From Smittia aterrima (lineage: Eukaryota; Arthropoda; Insecta; Diptera; Chironomidae), in contig CP093830.1 of assembly GCA_033063855.1 (NCBI GenBank), positions 20,212,854 through 20,276,853 of the forward strand: 64,000 bases of DNA. The letters are read 5' to 3'. The notes beneath the pieces were generated by a model that saw only the letters and a list, made by a program, of their open reading frames with translations, searched no databases and was not told where the DNA came from. Shown here one piece after another: positions 1 to 12,700 of this stretch (the first letter of the stretch is position 1; each line of letters begins with the position of its first letter). The position numbers and the translations under genes are program-made.

Positions 1-765
1 GGACTTCATTAAGACTAATATCGAGTACTTAATAACTATTTCAGTGTTCTGCTGAGTAAATAAATTTAATTACTCTCGCTCGTACGCCCACCCGTTCATT
101 TCAACGTTAGAAAAATCTCACATTTATTGATTGCGAATTTCCAGTAAAAAATCACGTAGCGAGCACAAATTGAAAGCTCTTGAAAGTGTTTTTAATTGAA
201 ACTCTCACAGCTGAATGTGATTTGTTAGGTTTCCTTCTCGAGGGTTGCGGAATTTTGAGCTACGAAAAGCTTTTCACTCATTAACAGTTAAGAAGAAAAA
301 CCTTTCGATTTATTTATTCTTAAAAGAATCTCAACGTAAAATCTCATTAATTATATCTTGAATGTCAAAGACATTCACTAACTCTGACAACTTGTTTCTA
401 CGATTTAACATAATTGAGTCTCTGTTTTGATCTGTTTCGAATTAATTAAATAACTCTGTTGCATTCAGTGAATAAGCGAGACTTTGCGAGTTTCATGACG
501 CAACTGTAATTTAATTAACAATCAAACAACTCTATGTCCTCCCTCAGATCATGAACTTATTGCTTTCTATTGAATTATTAGCTCTCGTATCATGTAATTC
601 AAACCCCACGGGAGATTTTGTATGCAAGGAATGATTCACAAGCGTTCCAAGTCACGAGCAGGGATTTAACGACAAAACCTTTTGTTCATAATTAAACTTC
701 TCGTTTCGAAACTCTGCTTCGAGTTCATGACATTTTTTTTTGACTATTTTACCATGTTTCCATAG
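1..765. other. Intron upstream of first visible channel exon
   Basis: No convincing coding exon is visible. The sequence is AT-rich with many short stop-limited frames, and it ends in an acceptor (catag at 761-765) directly before a coding exon that is open from its first base. It therefore most likely belongs to an intron of the calcium channel gene, whose start codon lies to the left of the window. Confidence 0.6.
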
Positions 766-3700
766 GGGACCATCATTATTATGAGCAAGAGCCAACAGCA
801 GCAGTCGAAACAAAGGAAGAGCCAGCAGTAGTGCAAGACGAACCGACTACAACAGAGTCGGAAAAGCTTGAAAAACCGCCACCGCCGAAACTAACCCGAA
901 ATCATCAGAACAAACGATCGATATTCTTTCGTCGTCGACGTCCATCACTGACGGATGTATGGCAAAAAACATTATCGGCAACAATGACGACAGCAACAGC
1001 AGCGCCAACGTCGAATGCGTCGGGAGGTGCAGCGATGTATGGTCAGCCACAGCAACAGTTTAGTACTGAGACAAATATTGATGGGACCGCAAACGCGAAT
1101 GGAGCTCCAGGATCAACCACAGGTCCTAATGCTGCGGCTGCAGCAGCTCCAGCTCCTCCTAAGCGACCAGTTCGACGAGGTGGCAAACCTCAACCTGACA
1201 GACCTCAACGTGCCCTCTTCTGCTTAACATTAAAGAACCCCCTACGGAAACTTTGTATCGACATAGTTGAGTGGAAGCCGTTTGAGTATCTCATCCTGTT
1301 AACAATTTTCGCAAATTGCGTTGCCTTAGCCGTATTCACGCCGTTTCCCAACAGCGACTCAAATCAAACGAACGCGTACTTGGAAAAGATCGAATACATT
1401 TTCCTCGTCATCTTCACAGCCGAATGCGTGATGAAGGTGATTGCGTACGGATTTGCGATGCATCCGGGCGCTTACTTGAGAAACGGATGGAATTTACTAG
1501 ATTTTACGATTGTCGTTATAGGGTGAGTTGAAATAAAAGAAATAAAGATTTCCCGTCAGATTCGCCACGAAAAAAAAAGCTTACCAGCTCAAGCTTTTAA
1601 TTCCTGTGAGTGAGCTGACGTGAAATCCTTTTAACTCTCAACAATGATTGTTAATTAATTTCATTTCTCTCCTGTCTAGTATGTTAAGTACAGTTCTAAC
1701 CAGTGTCATGAAAGATGGTTTTGATGTGAAAGCACTGCGGGCGTTTCGTGTTCTGCGACCTTTGCGCTTGGTCTCGGGTGTTCCAAGTAAGCTTTTAATC
1801 ACTGAATATGAACAATCCGACTAAAGCTAAACTTTTACGTATTTTTAAAAGGTCTTCAGGTCGTTCTCAACTCAATTCTACGTGCCATGGTGCCTTTACT
1901 TCACATCGCACTTCTCGTAATTTTTGTAATCATCATTTACGCAATTATCGGACTCGAGTTGTTCTCTGGCAAGCTGCACAAGACTTGCTTTAGAAATGGA
2001 ACCGAAGAAATGATGTCGGATGAGCATCCTTGCGGCGAAGATGGTTTTCAATGTTCTGATCTTGACGACATGGAGGGTGACCCAATGGTCTGCAGTTTAT
2101 ACTGGGAAGGACCAAACTTCGGAATTACAAACTTTGACAATTTCGGACTTGCCATGCTGACGGTGTTTCAATGTATTACACTCGAGGGTTGGACGGATGT
2201 TCTTTACAGTAAGCTTTTTAATCCTGGGATGATGTTCATGTAAATTGAAAATTCAAATCATCAGGCATTCAAGATGCGATGGGGAACAGCTGGCAATGGA
2301 TTTACTTCATCTCAATGGTCATTCTTGGAGCTTTCTTCGTCATGAACCTAATTCTTGGTGTTCTCAGTGGGTAAGTTCGTTGGTCTCGCACTTTGTTTAA
2401 CAAGAATTAATTTAAATCCCTTCACAGAGAGTTCTCCAAGGAGAGAACGAAAGCAAAGAATCGTGGTGACTTCCAAAAGCTCCGTGAGAAGCAACAAATT
2501 GAAGAAGATCTTCGCGGCTATCTCGACTGGATTACACAAGCAGAAGACATCGAACCTGAGAACGAGAACAGTAACAATCAAGATGGAAAGATCCAAAACG
2601 ACATGGACTCGACTGATCAGCTTGGAGATGAAAGTGAAATGCATCAGGAGAGTTGGGGGACGAAGAAGAAGAAAGACTTGGATAGAGTCAATAGAAGGTT
2701 GAGGAGGGGCTGTCGACGGGCAGTCAAATCTCAAGCTTTCTATTGGCTCATCATCGTACTCGTTTTTCTTAACACTGTCGTTCTTGCGACGGAACATTAC
2801 GATCAATCGATTTGGCTCGATAATTTCCAAGGTTTGATGATGCGTGACGCAACTTCTGCTTGAATCAATCTGAATTTTCTCTTTTAACAGAATACACAAA
2901 TATGTTCTTCGTCGCTCTCTTTACAATGGAAATGTTCCTTAAGATGTACAGCTTAGGCTTTCAAGGCTATTTCGTTTCGCTGTTCAATCGGTTTGATTGT
3001 TTCGTCGTGTTTGGAAGTATTGGCGAGATAATTCTTTACCACACGCACATCATGCCGCCGCTTGGGATTTCTGTGCTTCGTTGTGTTCGTCTGCTCAGAG
3101 TCTTCAAAGTCACAAAGTGAGTCGAAAGCATTTTCCGCAGCTTTTCCGGAACTTTAATTACTTTTTAATTGCATCAGATATTGGCGATCGCTTTCCAATC
3201 TCGTCGCCTCTCTTCTCAACTCTATTCAATCGATTGCGTCGCTTTTGCTGCTGCTCTTCCTTTTCATCGTTATTTTTGCACTACTCGGTATGCAAGTCTT
3301 CGGTGGAAAATTTAATTTCAATCCCGCAGAGCCGAAGCCACGCTCTAACTTCGACAGCTTCTGGCAGAGCCTGTTGACTGTGTTTCAAGTACGTTTTTCT
3401 CGCTATCTCTCGTTAAGGATTCTTTGATGTTTAAAAAACAATTCACAATCTAATTAGATCCTGACTGGTGAAGATTGGAATGCTGTGATGTACGATGGCA
3501 TTCGAGCGTACGGCGGCGTAGCATCACTTGGCGCACTTGCTTGCATTTACTTCATTATCCTCTTCATTTGTGGTAACTACATCCTACTAAACGTTTTCTT
3601 GGCTATCGCTGTCGATAACTTGGCGGACGCTGATTCACTTACGACGGTGGAAAAAGAAGAAGAAGAGGGAGAAGTTGATGGTGAGAAGAAATCACATAGT

Positions 3701-6700
3701 CCAACACCCATCGAAGCTGACGATGACATGGGACTCGATGATGAAGATCTCGGAACTGAAGGAGGCGATCTGTGAGATTTTTTTAAAATTTCTCGTTTTG
3801 AAATGTCATTTTTAATAAAACCAATTATTCAGTTATGACAGGGACGAAGAAACTGAATCAGAGACCAAAATACGAATGCCTCAGGACGACTACGACAACA
3901 TGGAGAGCGCAGGTAAAACAGTCGTGGTCTAAAACCTTTTGTGGACGCAATACAAACCAATTTGATTTATACTTTCATACGAGATGAAAAAAACTCTTTC
4001 TAGCTGCTTTTAATTAAGAAAATTCTTTTTGCCCTTCTAACCTCGTTCCTGGTTTCATGACACACATAAAATAAAATCCCTTTTTTTTCTTCGCACAACC
4101 GACATTTCCATTTTATAACCATTTCTCCGCACGACTAACACGAAACACAAAAACCGAATTTAAATAAAATCCTCTCAAATTTAAATGCTGCAAACCAAAC
4201 TCTAGACGAGGATGAAGAGGACGTTGAGGCGGAAGAGATAATGGAGCCAGTGTCGGCTCGACCTCGTCGCATGTCCGAAGTCAGCGTGAAGAAGATCAAA
4301 AAGCCAATTCCAAAGGGAAGCGCTTTTTTCATTTTCTCGCACACCAACAAGTAAGTTGCCTCATCAGTGAAAAAAGCGCGACATATTTTTACTTGCCCGT
4401 CTGTTGGTCAAACATTTAAAATGCGGTAAACGGTTACCACCCCCAACTCCTCTTTGAAATGTGCTGGACCTGTTATTTATGATGTTTAATCTCGTTTAGG
4501 TTAAACTCGTTAAACACTGTCATCAGTTGTGTTCGTATCATTTTTTGAGGTGGGGAGTGTACAGAAATTAAGTCACAAAGTTAATGAAGAGAATCAAGCC
4601 TCCGAGGCTGGAAATATTTCTTGTGACTTAAGCTTTTTATCGCCCTCATCTCACTTGTATCTAGATTAGTCCCAGTGTAGCATAGAGAACTATTAAATGC
4701 GATTAAATTTCACTAAACCCTCAAGCCATCGGCCGCTGATAACATAGAAACTCTCGGTGCATGCAAACAAATCGAAAAGCGAAATCAAAACTTTTTCCAA
4801 ATACGAAACGAAACCGAACAATGTTTGAAACAAAAACAAAACAATTTGATTTGCAGACGAGCAGGAGCTGGATGGCTTAGTAAGCGAGGACGAGAATGGC
4901 GTTGTGTCAGCGCGTCCACGTCGAATGTCGGAAGTCAATGCGGCGACGACCATCCAACCCATACCGCCAGCCACGTCCTTTTTTATATTCTCACAGTCGA
5001 ACAGGTTTCATTTTACTTTTTCCTTTTTTTTCCCAAACGACTTTTAAAGAATTTTGTTTTGAGTTTGAAGACATTAGATGATGGAGAGATTTTTATTTTG
5101 ACTTTTTTTTATTATTATTGACATTTTTTCTTATCGCATCGCAAACTTTTCTGTTTTCTCTGTTCGCTAAAGCGGAACTCTGTCACACTTTCTTGCACAC
5201 TTTTCCGTCTGTTGACTTTCTCTTGACTTTAAAACGATGAGAAAAAGAATTCCTTGAAGGCGAACACCTTCTTGGTCAGTTTTCTCAACGTTTTCTCTCT
5301 TTCGTCATTCTTTCCCAACTTTCCGCCAGTTGTGATGCGTCACGCGTGCTTTCTGCACCTGTCGAGAATGTTTTTGTTTTTCCTTAATCACTCGTCGCAT
5401 AAAAAAGTTCATGAACCAACAAGTTTCCTAAACTTACGCATCGAATTATTTGCATTAAACGTCCCTCGACGTTTACCCTGGCTCGTAAAATTGTTTTTCC
5501 TTTATTTCTGTTTAGTAAAGTTTACCTGAACCATACGTAATCGCTTTAAGAGCGATTTAAATAATTGACGAGTGAGTCGTCTGTGTTTGCCAAAGGAAGA
5601 AGTTCAACGTAAAGCGATTTTATTCTGTTGCTTTCACGTTTTTTGTTTGAAAGCGCAATGAATAATGAAAGACGGGGGAGGAGTGAAGGGAAAACATGGA
5701 AATCGACTTTTATTGCTCATGACGATGAATCCGTCTTGTTAGTGATAAGCTGGAATGTTGAATGGCTATCGTAGAAATCCTTTCACCTCTCGTGTCTGTG
5801 CTCTGACAATAGCGTAGACTCTCTGTCACTAACAACCAACAAACCCAACTCGTCCCTCTGCACGATTTAAGGTTTAATCAACCCTCGACACCCTCGACAT
5901 TGTCTGCTACTGCAGTGGATTGATTTGTAGTTGATTTAGTCAAACTTTTCTTTTTCTTTTTTGTTGTCGTATTTATTAAACACCAGCACACGATTGGACC
6001 TTAATATAGACTTTTAATCTCTTGTCTCGCAACTAGCTCGTTTGACCGAAAGTTTTGTTTGAGTACGAACAATTAGAAGTTTTGTGATTGACAAATATCT
6101 TTATGAATGAAGGACTGCGATGGATTGTTCATCAATTGCATTAGACTTTGCAACTTAATGGATTTATTTGCTCTCGTGACTGCGATGACCTGTTGATTGC
6201 GATGATTCAATAAAGCAATGTCCATATTGTACAGTTTAATGTGATTGATGTCGAAATGAAATCCAAAAAAATCCGATTAACTATTGAACGGCGTTGCGAA
6301 ATGCAATTAAACGCGATCGATTGGAATTTAATTTAATTATTTTTATAGATTAACTGAAAATCCTTGTTAACTCTCATCTCTTTTAAATTTCAATAAACTC
6401 GCGTGAAGGTTTCGCATATTCTGTCACAAGCTCTGCAATCATGGACACTTCAGTAACATCATTTTGGTCTGCATTATGTTTTCATCGGCGATGTTAGCGG
6501 CTGAGGATCCGATGGATGCCAATTCACCGAGAAATCAGGTGAGAAAGATTCTTTTCTTTGTCAACAGAAATTTCATTAAAATCTCAATTTATTCAAAGAT
6601 TCTGAATTACTTCGATTACTTCTTCACCACGGTCTTCACGATTGAGTTGCTCCTTAAGCTCATCTCTTACGGATTCCTTTTACACAAAGGTGCTTTCTGT

Positions 6701-9700
6701 CGGTCCGCTTTCAATCTTCTCGATTTGCTCGTCGTTTGCGTATCGCTCATCGCCATTTTCTTCGAGTGAGTTTGCAAATAACGTCAGCTTCATCGGTAAT
6801 TTAATTTCCAATCATTTCCAATGTTTAGCTCGGATAAAATTTCGGCTGTGAAAATTCTTCGAGTGTTTCGTGTACTGAGACCGCTACGTGCCATTAACCG
6901 CGCCAAAGGGCTGAAGGTATTTAACGTTTCATTTCACTTTTTCGAAATTAATTGATTTAATTAGGTTCAATAAACTCTCTGAAATTAAGCGAAATAATTA
7001 AAGTGAAGGAAAGCAGCGATAGCTTTCGTGGGACGGAAGCGTTAATTACATGAAGAAGACTGCAAGTTCTCTTTGTCACGTAATTGACGCAATAAACCTC
7101 TCCCCACAAATCGATGAAGCTTTTCTGAAGCTGTATCAATATTTTTTTGATGAAACAAAGTTTTTATTATTATTTATTTACAAATTCTTTTTTCTATATT
7201 TTCAATGTTCTTCTTCGCATAATTGAATTATAAATTAATTAGCATGTAGTCCAGTGTGTAATTGTGGCTGTTAAAACTATTGGAAATATCGTACTTGTTA
7301 CATGTTTACTGCAATTTATGTTCGCTGTAATAGGAGTTCAGTTGTTCAAGGTAGGAAACTCTTGTTCAATGCAACCACCTCTCCATCCTCCCTCTCTCTC
7401 CTTTCCTATCAATCAATTGAACGTCCCAAGACATCAGTCCACGTGTGACTAAATCTGATTCACATTCTAAATCTCTCTCGATTCCCCAAATTGAGTTAAG
7501 CATGATGCACGATTGAGTAAAGTAAAGTGAAGGGATGGAACGAGTCTAACTCACATTTCTCTTCATTGATTCTATTCATGTATCATGTGAGCTCCCCGCA
7601 ATAAACTCCACAAACCGTTCCTTCCTTCCTATGTCTCTATCTCTCTCACCCCTTCCAACCCACAAAACATTCAATGTTTTTCTACTCCAGTGCACACAGA
7701 TACACATAATGATCGTGTTCAACTATCCACACAACATACGCTGAAAACCTATTCGCATTCAATTTTCTATCATCCCCTCAAATGTGACTCTCGAGAGTAT
7801 CTATCCCATCCGTTTTGAATTTTATAGAGAGTGATGCAAGTTCGGGTGACAGTCAACACAATGTTCAATAAAGCGACGCGACGTCCAAAGCTCAAAGTTA
7901 AAATTAGAATAAATTTTCATTGTTTAAAACTTTCACCCCCCTCGCAAAGCTTTCAATCTCTCTCTCTATCCCTGTCGCTCTTCCAGCGGTTTTGTCAATA
8001 TCAAAATCTTTTATTCATGCTTGTTATTCTCGGTATCATCCTCTTCCTCACCTTACTGAGCTTTCGATTGTTTCAATTTTCCCCCATTGTTAAAACTTTC
8101 AAACAGTAAAGTGTCGGCAGAAGGGAAATTCAAAAGGAATTTCCGTCTTTATTGTCTTCTAAGAGTCGCTGAGCTCGTTTAAAGAGAAACCTGTAACCGC
8201 TTGTAAATCATTGAAGGGGATATAAAATGAATTAAGAGCTCAAACAAATACACACACACTCACACACACACAAACATAAACCTACATCAGACACGGACTT
8301 GAACGAGAAGACTACCAGGCAGCATGTCGTTTGTTTTGTCGCTAAATTGTGCTTGCGAATGAATTGTTTGGAATGCATTGCTTATAGAAGAATCCTGTCG
8401 TGCAAAAATATTTTCTGCTGATGCATGAGAAATGTCAATTGCTGAAAGCTTCTTTCTTCTTTATCGAAAATTGAAAATCGTACGATTCTGTAAAGATTCA
8501 CATGAGCAGCCAAATGCGATTGAATGGAAAATTTATGTTTCTGTAGCTTTGAAGTGAATGTTTCTCATCTTTCGTTTGTTTCGCAATAATTTTATTTTTC
8601 TCGTGTGCTCGAGTTTTGAGTCTCAAGACACAGTAAGGCAGGTTGAGCTTGAAATTGAAGGGGAAGGATTTGGCAATTACTTTATGCCTCAATTGATTCG
8701 AGTAAATCTGAGGCATCAGCGTCGTCAATTGAGAAAAAAAAATCCAAAGCTTTTTTACCTTTGACAGAAAATCCTTTTCCCTTCGTTAACCGCCTGACTG
8801 TGCAAGAAAATAAAACTCTAAAGCTTCGATTATAATTTAATTCCATTAGATAATTTCAACACAAAAATGATTAAAGACCTAAATCCAATTAGAAGAATCT
8901 AATTTGATTAATTTATGAATTTTTTTAATTCCAAAAAAAAACACGTAACAGCCAACAAAGAATTCACAGCGTTTGATAGATTAAACAAAAAATAAATTTA
9001 CTAAACAAATTTTTTTCAATTTTCTTTTTCTCTTTTTTGATTCCTTCCTCCCCTCCAACATCCTCCTCATGCTCTTTCTCTCTCTTAATTCAAATCACTC
9101 AGTATGTAGTGAAGTGTGTTATTGTGGCAATTAAAACCATTGGCAACATAATGCTGGTCACTTATCTGCTACAGTTTATGTTTGCTGTGATTGGAGTGCA
9201 ACTGTTTAAGGTAATGGCCACGACAATTGAGATTTAACTTAATGATTCCCAATTAATTCCGCTGACTAATGAGATCTCTTTAGTGTCAACGGAAATCAGA
9301 GGACTTTCTTTTCTAATTCACTCTTACAATCCTTTAATCTCGCTTACAACTAGGACTTGGAACACTCAAACCCTTAATCACGCCTATTTTGTTTGGTTTT
9401 CTACTTACTTAACCATTAAGCCACTTCACGCTACTCTCATTTAATGTTGAAGTAGCGTGATTAATTGATGACGTTAAATAGACGATTGACAAGGACGGAA
9501 AAATAAAATGACGACGACATAACTCTTCTTCTCCTTTGCACAACGACTTTCTTTCTATCTTTCTCCCATTTTCCTCGGTCTCATGACGACAGATTTGCGG
9601 TATCTTTAGCGTGGGTGGTTATGACGTTCTCTTCCTTTCCTTATCTTCTGTGTCGTTGATGTCAGTCTGAATTCAGGTCACACATATTAATTTATGATAT

Positions 9701-12700
9701 TTTCTTGTCTCAACTACTCCAAACACACGCACACAGGGAAAGTTCTTCAGCTGCACCGACGGATCAAAGCGAACAAAGGATGAATGCTACGGAACGTACT
9801 TGGTCTTCCCGGATGGACAGACAGATAAGCCTGAGATCAAAGATCGTGAATGGGAGTTAAATCGCTTCCATTACGATAATGTTGCGAAAGCTATGCTGAC
9901 CTTATTTACCGTGTCGACCTTCGAGGGCTGGCCAGGCCTGCTTTATGTCTCTATCGACTCTAATGCGGAAGATTATGGACCGATTCACAACTTCCGACCA
10001 ATCGTTGCCACTTACTATATCGTTTACATCATCATCATTGCGTTCTTTATGGTCAACATCTTCGTCGGTTTCGTTATTGTCACGTTTCAAAACGAGGGCG
10101 AGCAGGAGTATAAGAACTGCGACCTTGACAAGAATCAGAGGAATTGCATTGAGTTCGCACTCAAGGCGAAGCCTGTTAGGAGGTGAGTCGACTCTACGTG
10201 ATGAGAAACTTTGAGTTTGCTGCTGATGCTTTCGAATTAGAAAATTTTATATTTACGACACGTTTCGTTTGGTGGAGAAAGGCTTTTGCAATCCTGATGT
10301 GGGGAATGTTTATAAATTAAGTCACGTCATTTGTGATTGAAGAGAATTTGATTTTTTTTTATTTAAAATTCTGTGAAAATTTTTGTTTAAAATGTTTCAA
10401 AGATAAATGCGTGACTTCATTTATGAACTCACCCCACAATTTCTTATTTGAGCTTTGGAAATTTCTTTTAATTTCTTTATTCTTTCTGTGTATGTGATTT
10501 TCTTGCAGCGGGTAAAAATGCTTATGCTTTTTTCACACAGTTCCGCTGATTCTGAACTCTCCTTTGAAGAAGAAAATTGACGACAGAAATGTTTTCCTTC
10601 CTTTTTTTCAGATACATACCGAAGCATCGCATTCAGTATAAAGTGTGGTGGTTTGTGACATCGCAGCCTTTCGAGTACACAATCTTCATCCTTATTATGA
10701 TCAACACAATCACTCTTGCAATGAAATTTTATCGTCAGCCAGAGTTTTATACGGATGCGCTCGACGTGCTTAACATGATTTTCACGGCCGTGTTCGCTCT
10801 TGAGTTTGTCTTTAAACTCGCCGCTTTTCGCTTCAAAAACTATTTTGGCGACGCTTGGAATGTTTTCGACTTCATCATCGTTCTTGGAAGCTTCATTGAT
10901 ATCGTTTATTCTGAAGTTAATCAGACGAAAAACGCTGGCGGCGTAACGAAGTCAACGAGCATCATCTCCATTAACTTCTTCCGTCTCTTTCGTGTCATGA
11001 GATTGGTGAAACTGCTGAGCAGAGGTGAAGGCATTCGAACACTTCTGTGGACCTTCATCAAATCTTTCCAAGCTCTGCCATACGTTGCTCTACTTATCGT
11101 AATGCTATTTTTCATTTATGCTGTTATTGGAATGCAGGTGAGTTATCTTTTTAAATTGAATTTTCCTTTTATTTAACTGTATCTCGATGAAATGTGACAA
11201 CTGTAACTGTAGCTCTGTAGAGCATTGCATTCGACCGATTGTGTCATGTCGGGGCATCGTCTGAACACTTCCGTGTTGACACATCCCAAGAGATATCCCG
11301 AAACTGGATGACATAGAACTTCACCTACAAACGTTGCTCTCGTGCTGGCAACATTTCTGAACATTTCGCTTGTGATATTTCGAGCTGAAATGGAGCGTGA
11401 AAACTAAAGTTTTTAGACGAAAACAAATTATTTCTGTCTCACTCTCGTTTATGCAAACATCGACCGCGCCTGAGACAATGTCACCCATTGCTCGATCTCC
11501 ACTGACCGAGTTTAGAAAAATTCTCTTCAAGTTCACTGCGTCAAAAATTCCGTTGCCTCGGTAAATCTTTGTTAGGTTCGCAATACATTCAGCAACGCAA
11601 TTTCCTTTCGGCATTTCGTTTTTCTCTTCAAGTTGTCGTTGGGAGTTCCTCGAATAGTTTGCGACGCAAATTTCTACAGTTCCCAAGTCAACAATGTTGG
11701 GAAGACGAGAGCAACACGCCGATGCCTCCTGGGAACAATAATTAGAGTAATTAATTAATTAGCTTTCAATTCAATTATGCAATCAACTTTATCGTTAGGT
11801 GGCCGCTCATTGCAAAGTTTTTGCATTAGCGCAAATGCCCAAAAGCAATTGAATACAAATAAATAAACGGCAAACTCGTTCATTGCTACAACTGAACTTT
11901 TCGATCTAAATTAGCTCGGATCGTATAAGCAAATGAGCTTTTTGTGGAATCATTTCCAGTTATTTTAATGAATCGTCTGATAACAAGGTCGTTGCTTATC
12001 AATTTGTACTGAGCAAGTTAACGAAGCGTTTAAACGCCGTTCAGCATCGACGTTCGTTTTTTATTTCTGTCGTGTTTACATTTCCGAAAAAAAAGCATCC
12101 CAACTGTCATCATGGCAACGACATTCCTGTTGGGCGACCCACGACTCAAGTTTCCTTGAATTTAATTACAGGTGTTCGGGAAAATCGCTTTGAACAACGA
12201 TGACGGTGAATCCGCAATTACACGGAACAACAACTTCCAAACTTTTCCACAAGCTGTTCTCGTTCTTTTCCGATCCGCGACTGGCGAAGCATGGCAAGAC
12301 ATTATGCTCGACTGCTCTGCTCGTGACGAAGTGCTGTGTGACGTCGCATCAGACTTGGGACGAAATTCCGAGACTGGTTTGCCATCGTACGAGAAATGCG
12401 GGTCAAGCATGGCTTTCCCTTACTTCATCTCCTTCTACGTTTTATGTTCGTTCTTGGTGAGATATTTTCCACGAAAGCTTTCGCCAACTTTGATTGAATT
12501 AAAAAGAAAACTTTTTCCCCAACAGATTATTAACTTGTTCGTTGCTGTCATCATGGACAACTTTGATTATCTTACACGCGATTGGTCGATCCTCGGTCCG
12601 CATCATCTCGATGAATTCATTAGACTTTGGAGCGAATACGACCCAGACGCTAAAGGGCGAATTAAGCACCTCGACGTTGTCACATTGCTCAGGAAAATAT

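Noticed and set aside
2348..2899. 183-codon minus-strand open frame
   Set aside because: It is antisense to three channel exons and their introns; it has no recognisable domain and no spliced model.
5254..5529. 91-codon open frame in channel intron
   Set aside because: Phe/Leu-rich translation typical of T-rich intron sequence; no promoter, no domain, and not in phase with the channel.
7831..8109. 92-codon open frame between alternative IIIS5 exons
   Set aside because: Ser/Leu-rich product of TCTCTC and T-rich sequence; no evidence of an exon.
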